The notes: generated from the sequence alone by a model not told the origin. Shown: positions 36,326 through 43,743, numbered from the stretch's first letter. The stretch: 64,000 bases of DNA from Corydoras sp. C115 (GCA_019802505.1 JAFMOC010000319.1:371001-435000); one strand, 5' to 3'. Translations and numbers: made by a program.

Positions 36326-37263
36326 ATCAGCTTCATCTGCATGTCTGGTAAAAGGTTTGCGAATGCTATTTCACCCACTTCCCGTTATCTGATTACGCTG
36401 AAACTTTGCACAATTGTTCAGCGTGGATGACGACGCACGAATCAATTTTTTAAATAATAATTACCAATTCATTAACTAATTAGTGCTAATTTTGTTTTCT
36501 ATGGATAATTTGCCCGTTTTCCACAAAATTTCATAATTCACAAGCAGAATTAATCGAGGATAAGAATTTAAAAAATATTTTAGAGCAAAAAAAAATTCGG
36601 AAAATTGTTATTTTCACTCGTTTACTATTCTCCTCAGTTTTTTTTTTTTTTTTTTTTTGCAGCATGCTCATAGTTTTTATACAAAGCAAAGTATTTTCGG
36701 TGATATCAGAATCAGAATCGGGTTTATTTTGCAGGTATGTTCACGGCTGGATTACTGAACGGGCCAGTGGGGCCAGCGCCCAGGGGCCCTTGAGGTCAGG
36801 GGGCCCCGGGGGGGCCCTGGCCGAAAACTTTTTGCGATGCCTATCAACATTTATGGTACAACATATTTTTATTTCCAAGGGCCCTCCATTTTAAGAATCC
36901 TCTGACTATTAGGAACTTTGATCCCAGGGCCTCTTGGGGGCCCTAGCCATGCTTTTGGGGCCCCTAGCCATGCTTTTGGCCAAGAAAGAAGAGTAGAAAG
37001 AAACTAATATAAAATAGACTCTTGAGTTAGGGTTAGTTAGTGACAGGTTGTTTAATGTATTAAGTTATTTATGTTTTTTTTTTTTTTTTTTTTTTTTTTT
37101 GGGAGGGGGTCCTGTGCAACTCTATGCCCAGGGGTCCAGACTATCCTTAATCCGTCCTTGGGTATGTTACACACAAGGAATGTGGTTCCGTAATGACGGC
37201 GTCGCTCTAGTAAAATTATAATTTACTGTATTTACAAACTATACAGTTCTATTGACAAACAAA

Positions 37264-37335
<72 letters not shown>

Positions 37336-40300
37336 TGTATTCTAAAATATATAAGGTAAGGTGCTGTAGTGTTGATAAGCAGTTGATAAGCGTAATGGCG
37401 TGAGGAAAGAATGTAAAGAATATAAAATTGGAGTTTATTGATTGTGGAATATTATTCCCGTCTGGTTTTTAATTCTCATTCATGTTTAGAAACCTTTTTA
37501 TTTGTGTGTGTCTTTAATAAATCTTTATTCTTTGCGGCCTGAGGCCTGAAGTGCGTTTGGGTTTCGGCCCCGGGTGCGATTCCTCCACTCAGCAGTGAGA
37601 TTTTTTGTTGTTGAAGCGAACGGCGGGTTTGATACTCACAGCCCTTCAGTACGCTGCAGTTTGGAGACGTGTGTCCGGGACATGGCAGCGTGCAGCTGAC
37701 GTTCTGCATCGCCTCCTCCTCCTCCACAGACATGTTAAAGCTCGCACTTATCCGGCTGCAGCGCGAGGAGACGGCGTGTGGTGATGTGCTGAGACGGAGG
37801 TGACAGAGTCCACACCTCAGCAGGGAGCCCTGAGAGTTCGCTCGACACGTAACGGACACGCTGTCGGCTGCCACCGACTGCCACCAGCACCGGACGTCCT
37901 CTCCGGCTGCGCCTGCAGTTTATAAAGAAAACACACGAGGTGGAGTTCAAATAAATCCTGGGTATCATTTCACGACAGCATCCGTTTATTGGAGGCGATG
38001 GAATGAAAACAGCAGCCAAAAAAGGTCGACCTCCAGCGATGAAACACAATCCAAAGGTCGCTCCGGGTCACCGGCAGCCGGGTCAGAGTGAATGCAGGAC
38101 AGCAGCCAACAGATCTAAAAATAACCTGCACATGGACGTATGGCTGACCCGCTGTGTTTAACACCCCTCCTGCTGCAGAAATGATTTATTATCCACTGTG
38201 GCTTAGTGGTTTAGCATGTTCTCCTCTCAGCACTGGGGATTCCCGGTTCGAATCCCCATCTGGGTGGAGTTTCCATGTCCTCCCCGTGTCCGCGTGGGTT
38301 TCCTCCGGGTTCTCGGTTTCCTCCCACAGTCCAAAAACATGGATCAAGTCAATTGAGTTCTCCAAATTGCCCCATGTAGAGTGTGTGTGTGTGAGTGAGT
38401 GTGTGCCCAGTGATGGATTGGCGTCCTGTCCTGGGTCTATCTGCCCAGCGCCCGAAACGTTCTCCCCGGGATGGGCATGGGGAACCCCACCGCGTCTTTT
38501 TAGAATTTTAGAAAGAAAGGCTCGGACTATCGGATATTCTTGTTCTTAATATTATCTGTTGATTTATATGTTTTTTTTATGTTGTATGTATTTTTGTTTT
38601 TTTATGTTGTGTGTATTTATATGTTTTTTTATGTTGTATGTATTTTTATGTTTTTTTATGTTGTATGTATTTTTATGTTATTTTTATGTTGATGTATTTT
38701 TATGTTTTTTTTATGTTGTATGTATTTTTGTTTTTTTATGTTGTGTGTATTTATATGTTTTTTTTATGTTGTATGTATTTATATGTTTTTTTTATGTTGT
38801 ATGTATTTATATGTTTTTTTATGTTGTATGTATTTATATGTTTTTTATGTTGTATGTATTTTTATGTTTTTTATGTTGTATGTATTTTTATGTTTTTTAT
38901 GTTGATGTATTTTTTGTGGTAGCTCAGTCGTTAGTGGTCACGGTGTTGCTCTCGCAATCTGAAGTTGTGCTGTCAGAGATTGGTGGAAAAATAAAAAGCT
39001 TTTTTGGAGAGCGCCTGTGTTGCATGACACTGCTGTGCAGACACTTTTATCCAAAGTAACCAAAGTGTGAAAAGCTCACAGCAGAGCACAGAGCAGAGCA
39101 CAGAGCAGAGCACAGAGCAGAGCACAGAGCAGAGCAGAGCACAGAGCAGAGCACAGAGCAGAGCACAGAGCACAGAGCACAGAGCAGAGCACAGAGCAGA
39201 GCACAGAGCAAAGCTCAGAGCAGAGCACAGAGCAGAGCACAGAGCAAAGCAGAGCACAGAGCAGAGCACAGAGCAGAGCACAGAGCACAGAGCAGAGCAC
39301 AGAGCAAAGCTCAGAGCAGAGCAGAGCACAGAGCAGAGCACAGAGCAGAGCACAGAGCAGAGCACAGAGCAGAGCAGAGCACAGAGCAGAGCACAGAGCA
39401 CAGAGCAGAGCACAGAGCAAAGCTCAGAGCAGAGCACAGAGCAGAGCAGAGCACAGAGCAGAGCACAGAGCAAAGCTCAGAGCAGAGCACAGAGCAGAGC
39501 AGAGCACAGAGCAGAGCACAGAGCAGAGCAGAGCACAGAGCAGAGCACAGAGCAGAGCACAGAGCACAGAGCAGAGCTCAGAGCAGAGCACAGAGCAAAG
39601 CTCAGAGCAGAGCACAGAGCACAGAGCACAGAGCAGAGCACAGAGCAGAGCACAGAGCAGAGCAGAGCACAGAGCACAGAGCAGAGCACAGAGCAAAGCT
39701 CAGAGCAGAGCACAGAGCACAGAGCAGAGCTCAACCCAAAAATGGACATACATATCGACCAAATGAATAGTGAGTCTGAGTTTGGACATATTCAAAACAA
39801 AACAAAAAGACAAGGCTGCACCCCTCATTAACCCTGTGTTAATTACACTCTCAGTGTGTTAATTACACTCTCAGTGTGTTAATTACACTCTCAGTGTGTT
39901 AATTACACTTTCATCTCATCCGCTCAGTGACATCTACTCAGGTGACGAGAAGCAATACCTGACAGTGTGTATTATTACCGTCCATCAACATCTATTATAA
40001 ATAGATATGTAAACACAACAGAGTCTGCTGTAAACAACACAACTCTGAATAACACACACCTCTAAATAACACACAACTCTGAATAACACACAACTCTAAA
40101 TAACACACAACTCTAAATAACACACAACTCTAAATAACACACAACTCTAAATAACACACAACTCTAAATAACACACACCTCTAAATAACACACAACTCTG
40201 AATAACACACACCTCTAAATAACACACAACTCTGAATAACACACAACTCTAAATAACACACAACTCTAAATAACACACACCTCTAAATAACACACAACTC

Positions 40301-42068
40301 TAAATAACACACAACTCTGAATAACACACAACTCTAAATAACACACAACTCTAAATAACACACAACTCTAAATAACACACAACTCTGAATAACACACAAC
40401 TCTAAATAACACACAACTCTAAATAACACACAACTCTGAATAACACACAACTCTGAATAACACACAACTCTAAATAACACACAACTCTAAATAACACACA
40501 ACTCTAAATAACACACAACTCTAAATAACACACAACTCTAAATAACACACAACTCTAAATAACACACAACTCTGAATAACACACACCTCTAAATAACACA
40601 CAACTCTGAATAACACACATCTCTGAATAACACACAACTCTAAATAACACAACTCTGAATAACACACACCTCTAAATAACACACACCTCTGAATAACACA
40701 CATCTCTGAATAACACACAACTCTAAATAACACACAACTCTGAATAACACACAACTCTAAACAACACACAACTCTAAACAACACACAACTCTAAAGAGCG
40801 CACCTCTGAATAAAGCGCACCTCTAAAGAGCGCACCCCTGAATAAAGCGCACCTATAAGAGCGCACCTCTAAATAAAGCGCACATCTAAATAAAGCGCAC
40901 CTCTAAAGAGCGCACATCTAAATAAAGCGCACATCTAAATAAAGCGCACCTATAAGAGCGCACCTCTAAATAAAGCGCACATCTAAATAAAGCGCACCCC
41001 TGAATAAAGCGCACCTATAAGAGCGCACCTCTAAATAAAGCGCACCTCTAAAGAGTGCACCTCTAAATAAAGCGCACCTATAAGAGCGCACCTCTAAATA
41101 AAGCGAACATCTAAATAAAGCGCACCTCTAAATAAAGCGCACCTCTAAATAAAGCGAACATCTAAATAAAGCGAACATCTAAATAAAGCGCACCTCTAAA
41201 TAAAGCGCACCTCTAAATAAAGCGCACCTCTAAATAAAGCGCACCTCTAAATAAAGCGCACCCCTAAATAAAGCGCACCTCTAAATAAAGCGCACCTCTA
41301 AATAAAGCGCACCTCTAAATAAAGCGCACATCTAAACAGCGCACCTCTAAACAGCTCACATTTAAATAAAGCGCATCCCTGAATAAAGCGCACCTCTAAA
41401 CAACACAACTCTAAAGAGCGCACCTCTAAAAAGCGCGCCTCTCAGGGTGGGTGTGATGGAGGGGAACCTGTCGGGTGGCAGATGCACCTCTCAGGGTGGG
41501 TGTGCTGGAGGGGAAGCTGTCGGGTGGCAGATGCACCTCTCAGGGTGGGTGTGCTGGAGGGGAACCTGTCGGGTGGCAGATGCACCTCTCAGGGTGGGTG
41601 TGCTGGAGGGGAAGCTGTCGGGTGGCAGATGCACCTCTCAGGGTGGGTGTGCTGGAGGGGAAGCTGTCGGGTGGCAGATGCACCTCTCAGGGTGGGTGTG
41701 CTGGAGGGGAAGCTGTCGGGTGGCAGATGCACCTCTCAGGGTGGGTGTGCTGGAGGGGAAGCTGTCGGGTGGCAGATGTGAAGGCGCAGAGCACGTGTTA
41801 TTCAGTAAGCGCTCACCCCACAGTGAGATCAGAGACACAGCTTTACTGTGAGTGAATCCATCAAAATAAAGATTTAATTTCCCCTGAAAGTCGGAAACAG
41901 CAGTCTGTAACGAAATGATGCAACTTTGGAAAACCCGACGTCCCGCGTTCGACTTCCTGAACTTTTCAAAGCCTTTAAATCAGAGATGACGGGCTTCTGC
42001 TCACCTGGAGAACACAGGCAGCCGAGACACAGCGTGAGAACCAGAGACGCATTCAGCCATGCGGACAT
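17443..42068 (-). CDS. il27ra: IL-27 receptor alpha-like class I cytokine receptor, complete, 15 coding exons
   Basis: Type I membrane receptor of the gp130/IL-12R family; mammalian IL27RA pairs with gp130 to bind IL-27 and signals by JAK/STAT1/3. Fifteen exons join in frame to 793 codons: signal peptide (1 to about 20), extra Cys-rich domain (22-113), cytokine-binding D1 with C..CHW (113-208), D2 ending in a degenerate WSXWS (MSEWS, 291-295), three fibronectin III modules (about 306-625), one membrane helix (627-646), Box1 IPDP (659-662), C-terminal tyrosine motif YEKHFMP (782-788). As I recall it, human IL27RA has PDPANSSS at Box1 and YEKHFLP near its end, and RGHLxxY in the last FNIII, matching here. 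Neighbours rln3 and rfx1 agree with human synteny. gp130, IL12RB2 or CSF3R are less likely. Human IL27RA is about 636 residues, so this one is longer. Confidence 0.9.
17938..17993. repeat. (AC)n microsatellite
   Basis: About 28 AC units in the last il27ra intron. Confidence 0.95.
18103..18552 (-). mobile_element. hAT-type MITE, copy 2 (inverted)
   Basis: Ends TAGGGGTG / CACCCCTA. Flanks CTAAACAC and CTGAAAAC are a plausible decayed 8-bp target duplication. The interior matches the copies at 1204 and 31991. Confidence 0.75.
18605..19178 (-). repeat. Two SINE-A copies in tandem
   Basis: Minus copies at about 18605-18845 (diverged) and 18862-19178. Confidence 0.83.
19321..19405 (-). CDS. il27ra: il27ra coding exon 14 (juxtamembrane Box1)
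   Basis: Residues 646-674 (FALLTKRTVLRIIPDPINST; SFKEMSNQ). Basic stop-transfer residues are followed by Box1 IPDP, the JAK-binding motif of the family. 85 nt. Confidence 0.88.
19597..20222. repeat. 20-bp G-rich minisatellite
   Basis: Roughly 30 copies of GATGGGGTGGATTGGTTGGA, with an occasional extra TTGTGGATTGG. All frames stay open on both strands, giving spurious ORFs. It lies in the il27ra intron after the transmembrane exon. Confidence 0.95.
20485..20990. repeat. Head-to-head SINE-A pair
   Basis: A minus copy (20485-20722) meets a plus copy (20727-20987) within the tRNA-like/central region. Confidence 0.83.
21152..21212 (-). CDS. il27ra: il27ra coding exon 13 (transmembrane helix)
   Basis: Residues 626-646: SSKLIIVLPIVVLLCLSLFG, an uninterrupted hydrophobic helix. 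61 nt, acceptor ..cctcag, donor GTGAGT. Confidence 0.87.
21380..21716 (+). repeat. SINE-A copy
   Basis: Plus copy lacking its first 20 bp, tail GATAATGGATGGATGAA; 170 nt from il27ra coding exon 13. Confidence 0.87.
21855..21995 (+). repeat. SINE-B copy
   Basis: Second tRNA-derived family: GGCTCAGTGGT A-box region, GGGTTCAATTCCCAG B-box region, then CCTTGAGCAAGACCCTTAACC and CTCCAGGGGGCGCTGTAT. Confidence 0.7.
22005..22302 (-). repeat. SINE-A copy
   Basis: Minus copy with internal deletion near the head; directly adjoins the SINE-B copy. Confidence 0.85.
22361..22504 (-). CDS. il27ra: il27ra coding exon 12 (FNIII 3, second part)
   Basis: Residues 578-626 (EYVVAVNKSSFRLSDLEPCQ; QYEVWIRAATSAGRGETASI; RFISKCDS). 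The donor GTATCT at 22359-22360 was chosen over GTGTGA eleven bases earlier, because only it keeps phase 1 and reads into the membrane helix. Confidence 0.88.
22590..22942 (-). repeat. SINE-A copy
   Basis: Full-length minus copy 85 nt upstream of the il27ra coding exon 12 acceptor. Confidence 0.9.
22974..23425 (+). repeat. SINE-A copy plus extra tail fragment
   Basis: Full plus copy to 23335, then a deleted copy: a head piece (CTAGGGATTCCCGGTTCGAATT) fused to a poly-C and tail piece. Confidence 0.85.
23629..23755 (+). repeat. (AC)n microsatellite and SINE-B tail fragment
   Basis: (AC)n at 23629-23667, then the SINE-B 3' end GGATAAAAGCGTCTGCTGAA and ACTGAATGTAAATG, only about 20 nt from il27ra coding exon 11. 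Confidence 0.7.
23772..23909 (-). CDS. il27ra: il27ra coding exon 11 (FNIII 3, first part)
   Basis: Residues 532-578 (VPPKVTDFSLKNTSSSNVNL; SWTPIPHHEGRGHLLNYIVG). EGRGHLLNY parallels human QLRGHLTHY. 138 nt, phase 1-1. Acceptor ..catag, donor GTGAGC. Confidence 0.9.
24053..24151 (-). CDS. il27ra: il27ra coding exon 10 (FNIII 2, second part)
   Basis: Residues 499-532 (GRFLNYTAYNISLFAVGNNS; LLQSVICYTVEGG). 99 nt, phase 1-1. Acceptor ..ctacag, donor GTATAC. Confidence 0.88.
24396..24642 (-). repeat. SINE-A copy, head missing
   Basis: Minus copy cut off in the central block at GGAGGAA. Confidence 0.83.
24735..24880 (-). repeat. SINE-A copy with internal deletion
   Basis: Tail part to CAGATAGACCCAG joined directly to head AACGTGCTAAACCACTAAGC. 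Confidence 0.8.
24881..25552. other. il27ra intron, no feature beyond low complexity
   Basis: Contains a short CCCGTCCCCCGGCTC tandem near 25255-25315; otherwise unremarkable. Confidence 0.5.
25553..25750 (-). CDS. il27ra: il27ra coding exon 9 (FNIII 2, first part)
   Basis: Residues 433-499 (GAPQSLYALQVNLREREMNV; SWSTPSGF; NWVRVPNNRKSVTLRG), comparable to human LNWVRLPPGNLSALL. 198 nt, phase 1-1, acceptor ..ttgcag, donor GTAGGG. Confidence 0.9.
25795..26165 (-). repeat. SINE-A copy
   Basis: Minus copy with an unusually long poly-G tract (about 26 G, 25844-25869). Confidence 0.88.
26212..26488 (-). repeat. SINE-A copy with central deletion
   Basis: Minus copy lacking the B-box segment. Confidence 0.83.
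26490..27070. other. il27ra intron, AT-rich, nothing recognised
   Basis: No ORF, repeat family or RNA gene recognised. Confidence 0.5.
27075..27375 (-). repeat. SINE-A copy
   Basis: Minus copy without tail, followed by (AAT)n to 27401. Confidence 0.85.
27463..27717. repeat. 8-bp minisatellite GATGACGT
   Basis: About 30 near-perfect units of GATGACGT with a few variants (GATGAAGT, GATGATGC). Each unit holds the CRE half-site TGACG and the core ACGTG. It ends about 40 nt from il27ra coding exon 8. Confidence 0.95.
27761..28061 (-). CDS. il27ra: il27ra coding exon 8 (FNIII 1, second part)
   Basis: Residues 333-433 (ELPQQQARGVIGCYVVTAKL onward; GSTLPARVALTRN). Cys-rich insert PSCPRRPDRRCF. Acceptor ..tttcag, donor GTGAGT. 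An 8-bp tandem array ends about 40 nt beyond the donor. Confidence 0.88.
28405..28945 (-). repeat. Two SINE-A copies in tandem, both internally deleted
   Basis: 28405-28690 and 28700-28945. The second joins TGGGGCAAAT directly to TCGAACCGGGAA. Both are followed by the same ACTGGTTCTGAAAATT flank, so the pair probably arose by tandem duplication. Confidence 0.83.
29037..29116 (-). CDS. il27ra: il27ra coding exon 7 (FNIII 1, first part)
   Basis: Residues 306-332 (APVGKLDVWSDCDVPSGSHV; NCSVLWK). 80 nt, phase 1 to 0. Acceptor ..cctcag, donor GTAACG. Confidence 0.82.
29526..29868 (+). repeat. SINE-A copy after (TA)n
   Basis: Plus copy missing part of the B-box segment, preceded by (TA)n tracts (29430-29525), tail GGATGGATGGATG. 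Confidence 0.87.
30025..30178 (-). CDS. il27ra: il27ra coding exon 6 (D2, second part, WSXWS-like)
   Basis: Residues 255-306 (VDDLFQQSFSLEDTTPFTTY; TFRVRCRIDFVDEGS; MSEWSEEYSATTPAA). The WSXWS signature is MSEWS: the first tryptophan is replaced by methionine. Confidence 0.9.
30318..30370 (-). repeat. SINE-A fragment
   Basis: Only the poly-G and CCCATCGCTGGGCAC remain. Confidence 0.6.
30555..30705. repeat. Imperfect stem-loop element
   Basis: TTTATTAAAGCAATAA (left) pairs with TTATTGCTTTAATAAA (right), and ATAAAGAGGTG with CACCTCTTTAC nearer the loop. The arms are about 60-65 bp. In the il27ra intron between coding exons 6 and 5. Confidence 0.6.
31045..31350 (-). repeat. SINE-A copy, diverged
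   Basis: Minus copy ending 57 nt from il27ra coding exon 5. Confidence 0.83.
31407..31546 (-). CDS. il27ra: il27ra coding exon 5 (D2, first part)
   Basis: Residues 208-254 (QPTPPSIDRRTSDWREIFWD; CEVQYRTQCEETWTE). Y-R-C-E-W-T resembles the human IL27RA FHYRRCQEAAW segment. Donor GTGAGA, phase 0. Confidence 0.88.
31616..31703. repeat. Poly-A with CAA interruptions
   Basis: About 88 nt of almost pure A, 40 nt from the end of il27ra coding exon 4. Confidence 0.95.
31743..31903 (-). CDS. il27ra: il27ra coding exon 4 (D1, second part)
   Basis: Residues 154-208 (RPDGTELAVGRSRHGIIPRA; YIKVWVSAVSALGSVDSEAF). V-WVSA-ALG is the usual D1 final strands. Acceptor ..gcgcag, donor GTAAGA. Confidence 0.88.
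31991..32399 (+). mobile_element. hAT-type MITE, copy 3
   Basis: TAGGGGTG / CACCCCTA ends, flanked by GTTTTCAC and GTTTTCAG, an 8-bp target duplication with one mismatch, as expected for hAT insertion. 88 nt upstream of the il27ra coding exon 4 acceptor. Confidence 0.8.
32620..32975 (-). repeat. SINE-A copy
   Basis: Full-length minus copy. Confidence 0.9.
33045..33785 (+). repeat. Two SINE-A copies linked by (TA)n
   Basis: 33046-33405 and 33427-33783, both full-length. The first ends GATGGATGTATATATAT and runs straight into the second head. Confidence 0.9.
33922..34045 (-). CDS. il27ra: il27ra coding exon 3 (cytokine-binding D1, first part)
   Basis: Residues 113-154 (YPPPTCLIPADDINRNIHCH then W). 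The Cys-x10-Cys-x-Trp signature of class I cytokine receptor D1 is visible. Acceptor ..cccgcag, donor GTGACG. Confidence 0.88.
34438..35085 (-). repeat. Two SINE-A copies in tandem
   Basis: 34438-34738 (head partly deleted) and 34741-35085, minus. Confidence 0.88.
35125..35290 (+). repeat. SINE-B copy
   Basis: TCTGAAGGTTGTGGGTTCAA then ATCCCAGGTC, CCTTAACCCTCATTGCTCCA; no clear tail. Confidence 0.7.
35402..35505. mobile_element. hAT-like terminal fragment
   Basis: AGGTGTCAAAGTCAAGGCCC GCGGGCCATA resembles hAT transposon termini found in many vertebrates. No matching opposite end was found. Confidence 0.4.
35560..36170. repeat. 13-bp minisatellite ATTTYGATTCAGC
   Basis: About 46 copies with T/C variation (ATTTTGATTCAGC, ATTTCGATTCAGC, and ..AGT forms). 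In il27ra intron 2. Confidence 0.95.
36301..36325. repeat. Poly-C tract
   Basis: About 26 cytosines. Confidence 0.95.
36742..37160. mobile_element. hAT-type MITE with perfect 8-bp target duplication, nested
   Basis: Bounded by GGTATGTT on both sides (36734-36741 and 37161-37168). Imperfect terminal repeats CACGGCTGGATTA / TAATCCGTCCTTG. Interior rich in GGGGCCC. It splits an older dispersed repeat (AATCAGAATCGGGTTTATTT left; ACACACAAGGAATG right). Confidence 0.75.
37268..37332. repeat. (TA)n microsatellite
   Basis: About 32 TA units in il27ra intron 2. Confidence 0.95.
37640..37912 (-). CDS. il27ra: il27ra coding exon 2 (extra N-terminal Cys-rich, probably Ig-like domain)
   Basis: Residues 22-113, 273 nt, phase 1 at both ends. 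It contains about ten cysteines (CWWQSV, VTCRANS, RCGLCHL, VSCTLPCPG, NCSVLKGC) and candidate N-glycosylation sites. It precedes the domain that aligns with the start of human IL27RA. The position and exon phase resemble the N-terminal Ig domain of gp130, but no Ig fold can be proved by eye. Confidence 0.85.
38193..38500 (+). repeat. SINE-A copy
   Basis: Plus copy lacking tail, in il27ra intron 1. Confidence 0.87.
38560..38915. repeat. T-rich minisatellite
   Basis: About 12 copies of a 27-30 bp unit ATGTTGTATGTATTTWTATG plus a T run. Confidence 0.93.
38920..39062 (+). repeat. SINE-B copy, deleted
   Basis: GTGGTAGCTCAGTCGTTAG head, CTCGCAATCTGAAG, then CACTTTTATCCAAAGTAAC; diverged. Confidence 0.45.
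39066..39735. repeat. 12-bp minisatellite AGAGCAGAGCAC
   Basis: About 670 bp of AGAGCAC/AGAGCAG/AAAGCTC permutations, open in all frames on both strands. Confidence 0.95.
39831..39913. repeat. 20-bp tandem repeat
   Basis: Four copies of GTGTTAATTACACTCTCAGT. Confidence 0.93.
40040..40795. repeat. 17-bp minisatellite, block 1
   Basis: About 45 copies of AACTCTAAATAACACAC with A/G and A/C variants. Confidence 0.95.
40796..41440. repeat. 17-bp minisatellite, block 2
   Basis: About 37 copies of ACCTCTAAATAAAGCGC, including shortened units. It aligns unit for unit with block 1. Confidence 0.95.
41430..41778. repeat. 49-bp minisatellite
   Basis: Seven copies of a unit beginning CACCTCTCAGGGTGGGTGTG and ending GTCGGGTGGCAGATG. 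49 is not a multiple of 3, so each frame repeats the same translation out of step. It ends about 230 nt from il27ra coding exon 1. Confidence 0.95.
42005..42068 (-). CDS. il27ra: il27ra coding exon 1 (signal peptide)
   Basis: Residues 1-22. ATG at 42066-42068 begins MSAWLNASLVLTLCLGCLCS, a typical signal sequence. Donor GTGAGC, phase 1. Confidence 0.85.
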
Positions 42069-42340
42069 CCTGATCCAGTGTCCCCCCGCTGTCCCGCATC
42101 ACTGCCGGCTCTCTGCACTCCGGACCCCGCTGACCCCTCAGGACAGGTTCTGCTCAGGTTGCCCCATCACACACACGACCTTTAAACGGACCTGCGGTCT
42201 GTAACAGCGCGGGGGGGACGGGGACGGGGACGGGGACGCGGACAGCGCTGTGACCCGGGTCCGAGCTCCGGGGCGGCTGAAAGGAGCCCGCTTCACCCGG
42301 ACGACTGTTTACACACAGCGCCTCGCCCCGACCGTACCAT
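42069..42340 (-). promoter_or_regulatory. GC-rich 5' flank of il27ra
   Basis: Moderately GC- and CpG-rich sequence directly upstream of the il27ra start codon, with a GGGGAC tandem at 42208-42238. No TATA box recognised; transcription start not placed. Confidence 0.4.
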
Positions 42341-42597
42341 TCCACACCGGAGGGGTGTCCGCTTCATCCGCTCGGCTACAGATACACACCCCCTCACAGA
42401 AAATATATTCAATCAGCTTCAGAATACCGAGATTAATAAATCTAGATTCACCAAAGATGAGAAAATACTGACCCTAAACAGAAAACACCAATCATTCAGG
42501 TTCGAATCGATCAGTCGCCCCCTAATTCAGAGCAGACCAAGCTCCCCGTTAGAAAAGAGGTCAGACTTTTGGGAAGGACCGCCCCATTCACTTACAG

Positions 42598-42610
<13 letters not shown>

Positions 42611-42642
<32 letters not shown>
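42611..42642. repeat. (CT)n microsatellite
   Basis: About 16 CT units after a C run; (AAT)n follows at 42740-42763. Confidence 0.93.
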
Positions 42643-42646
<4 letters not shown>

Positions 42647-42769
42647 GAGCCAATTTCATAAAGATTAAATGAAGCCAGGCTTCTGACCACTTTAGTATTT
42701 CTTTTTTAATTAAAACATCTAATATAATCAAATTTATAATAATAATAATAATAATAATAATAATCCGGG

Positions 42770-43440
42770 TGGCACGGTTGCTTAGTGGTTTAGCATGTTC
42801 TCCTCTCAGCACTAGGGATTCCCGGTTCGAATCCCCATCTGGGTGGAGTTTCCATGTCCTCCTCGTGTCCGCGTGGGTTTCCTCCGGGTTCTCCGGTTTC
42901 CTCCCACAGTCCAAAAACATGGATCAAGTCAATTGAATTCTCCAAATTGCCCCATATAGAGTGTGTCTGTGTGAGTGAGTGTGTGCCCAATGATTGGTTG
43001 GCGCCCTGTCCTGGGTGTATCTGCCCAGCGCCCGAAACGCCCAGCACCCGAAACGCTTTATCCTCTATTAGAGTCTCGGGGGTGGGGGGGGTTCCCCATG
43101 CCCATCCAGGGGAGAACGTTTCGGGTGCTGGGCAGATACACCCAGGACAGGGTGCCAATCTATCGCTGGGCACACACTTACACACACACACACAGACACA
43201 CTCTATATGGGGCAATTTGGAGAATTCAATTGACCTTGATCCATGTTTTTGGACTGTGGGAGGAAACCGGAGAACCTGGAGGAAACCCACGCGGACACGG
43301 GGAGAACATGGAAACTCCACCCAGATTGGGGGTTCTCCGGACTCCTCCCACAGTTCAACAACATGGATGCAAGGTAAACTGAATGCTCTAAATTGCCCCA
43401 TATAGTGTGAGTGAGTGTGTGTCCAGCCAATAGATACACC
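42770..43440. repeat. Chimeric SINE-A, plus/minus/plus
   Basis: Plus copy 42771-43055, then a minus copy 43056-43330 joined tail to tail without spacer, then a plus fragment from the central block (43331-43440). Confidence 0.82.
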
Positions 43441-43610
43441 CTGTCCTGGGAGCCCAGGGAGTTTTGTCTTGCCGCTGCCTCTTCGTCGTGCTCTTTGGGG
43501 GTTTAAAGGTTTATAACTCTGTAAAGCTACTCTGTGACGATGTACGATTGTAAAAAGTGCTATATAAATTAATTAATTGAACTTTATAAGACCAATAAAA
43601 ACATTCTCAA
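43441..43610 (+). repeat. LINE-type 3' end fragment
   Basis: Contains CTGTAAAGCTACTCTGTGAC and TGTAAAAAGTGCTATATAAA, the conserved tail shared by many fish L2-like retroposons. Reverse-oriented kin at 55540-55640. Confidence 0.5.
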
Positions 43611-43743
43611 AACTGACTTTAAGCACAGTGCAAATTACACATGTGCCAACAACCATTTATTATCGTATATATTAATTATAAATTAAACAGAAGACCAGAG
43701 CATTCACTGACCGTCGTACGTACCAATTACTAATGTTAACATT

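Noticed and set aside
39067..39831. 254-codon plus frame and several minus frames of Leu/Cys/Ala or Glu/Gln/Ser repeats
   Set aside because: The 12-bp array has no stop in any frame; purely a repeat artefact.
35560..41440. Possible CRISPR-like arrays of regular repeats
   Set aside because: Units are contiguous with no unique spacers, in a vertebrate intron.
41447..41855. 134-codon frame with WVCWRG-type repeats resembling a repeat protein
   Set aside because: Translation of a 49-bp minisatellite in three shifted frames; lies in il27ra intron 1.
17443..42068. Identity as gp130 (il6st), il12rb2 or csf3r instead of il27ra
   Set aside because: YEKHFMP tail, PDPxNS Box1, FNIII motif RGHLxxY and the rln3/rfx1 neighbours all favour il27ra; gp130 and CSF3R tails differ.
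42775..42850. tRNA gene candidates (A and B box at many sites)
   Set aside because: tRNA-like heads of SINEs: no closed acceptor stem and always followed by SINE body.
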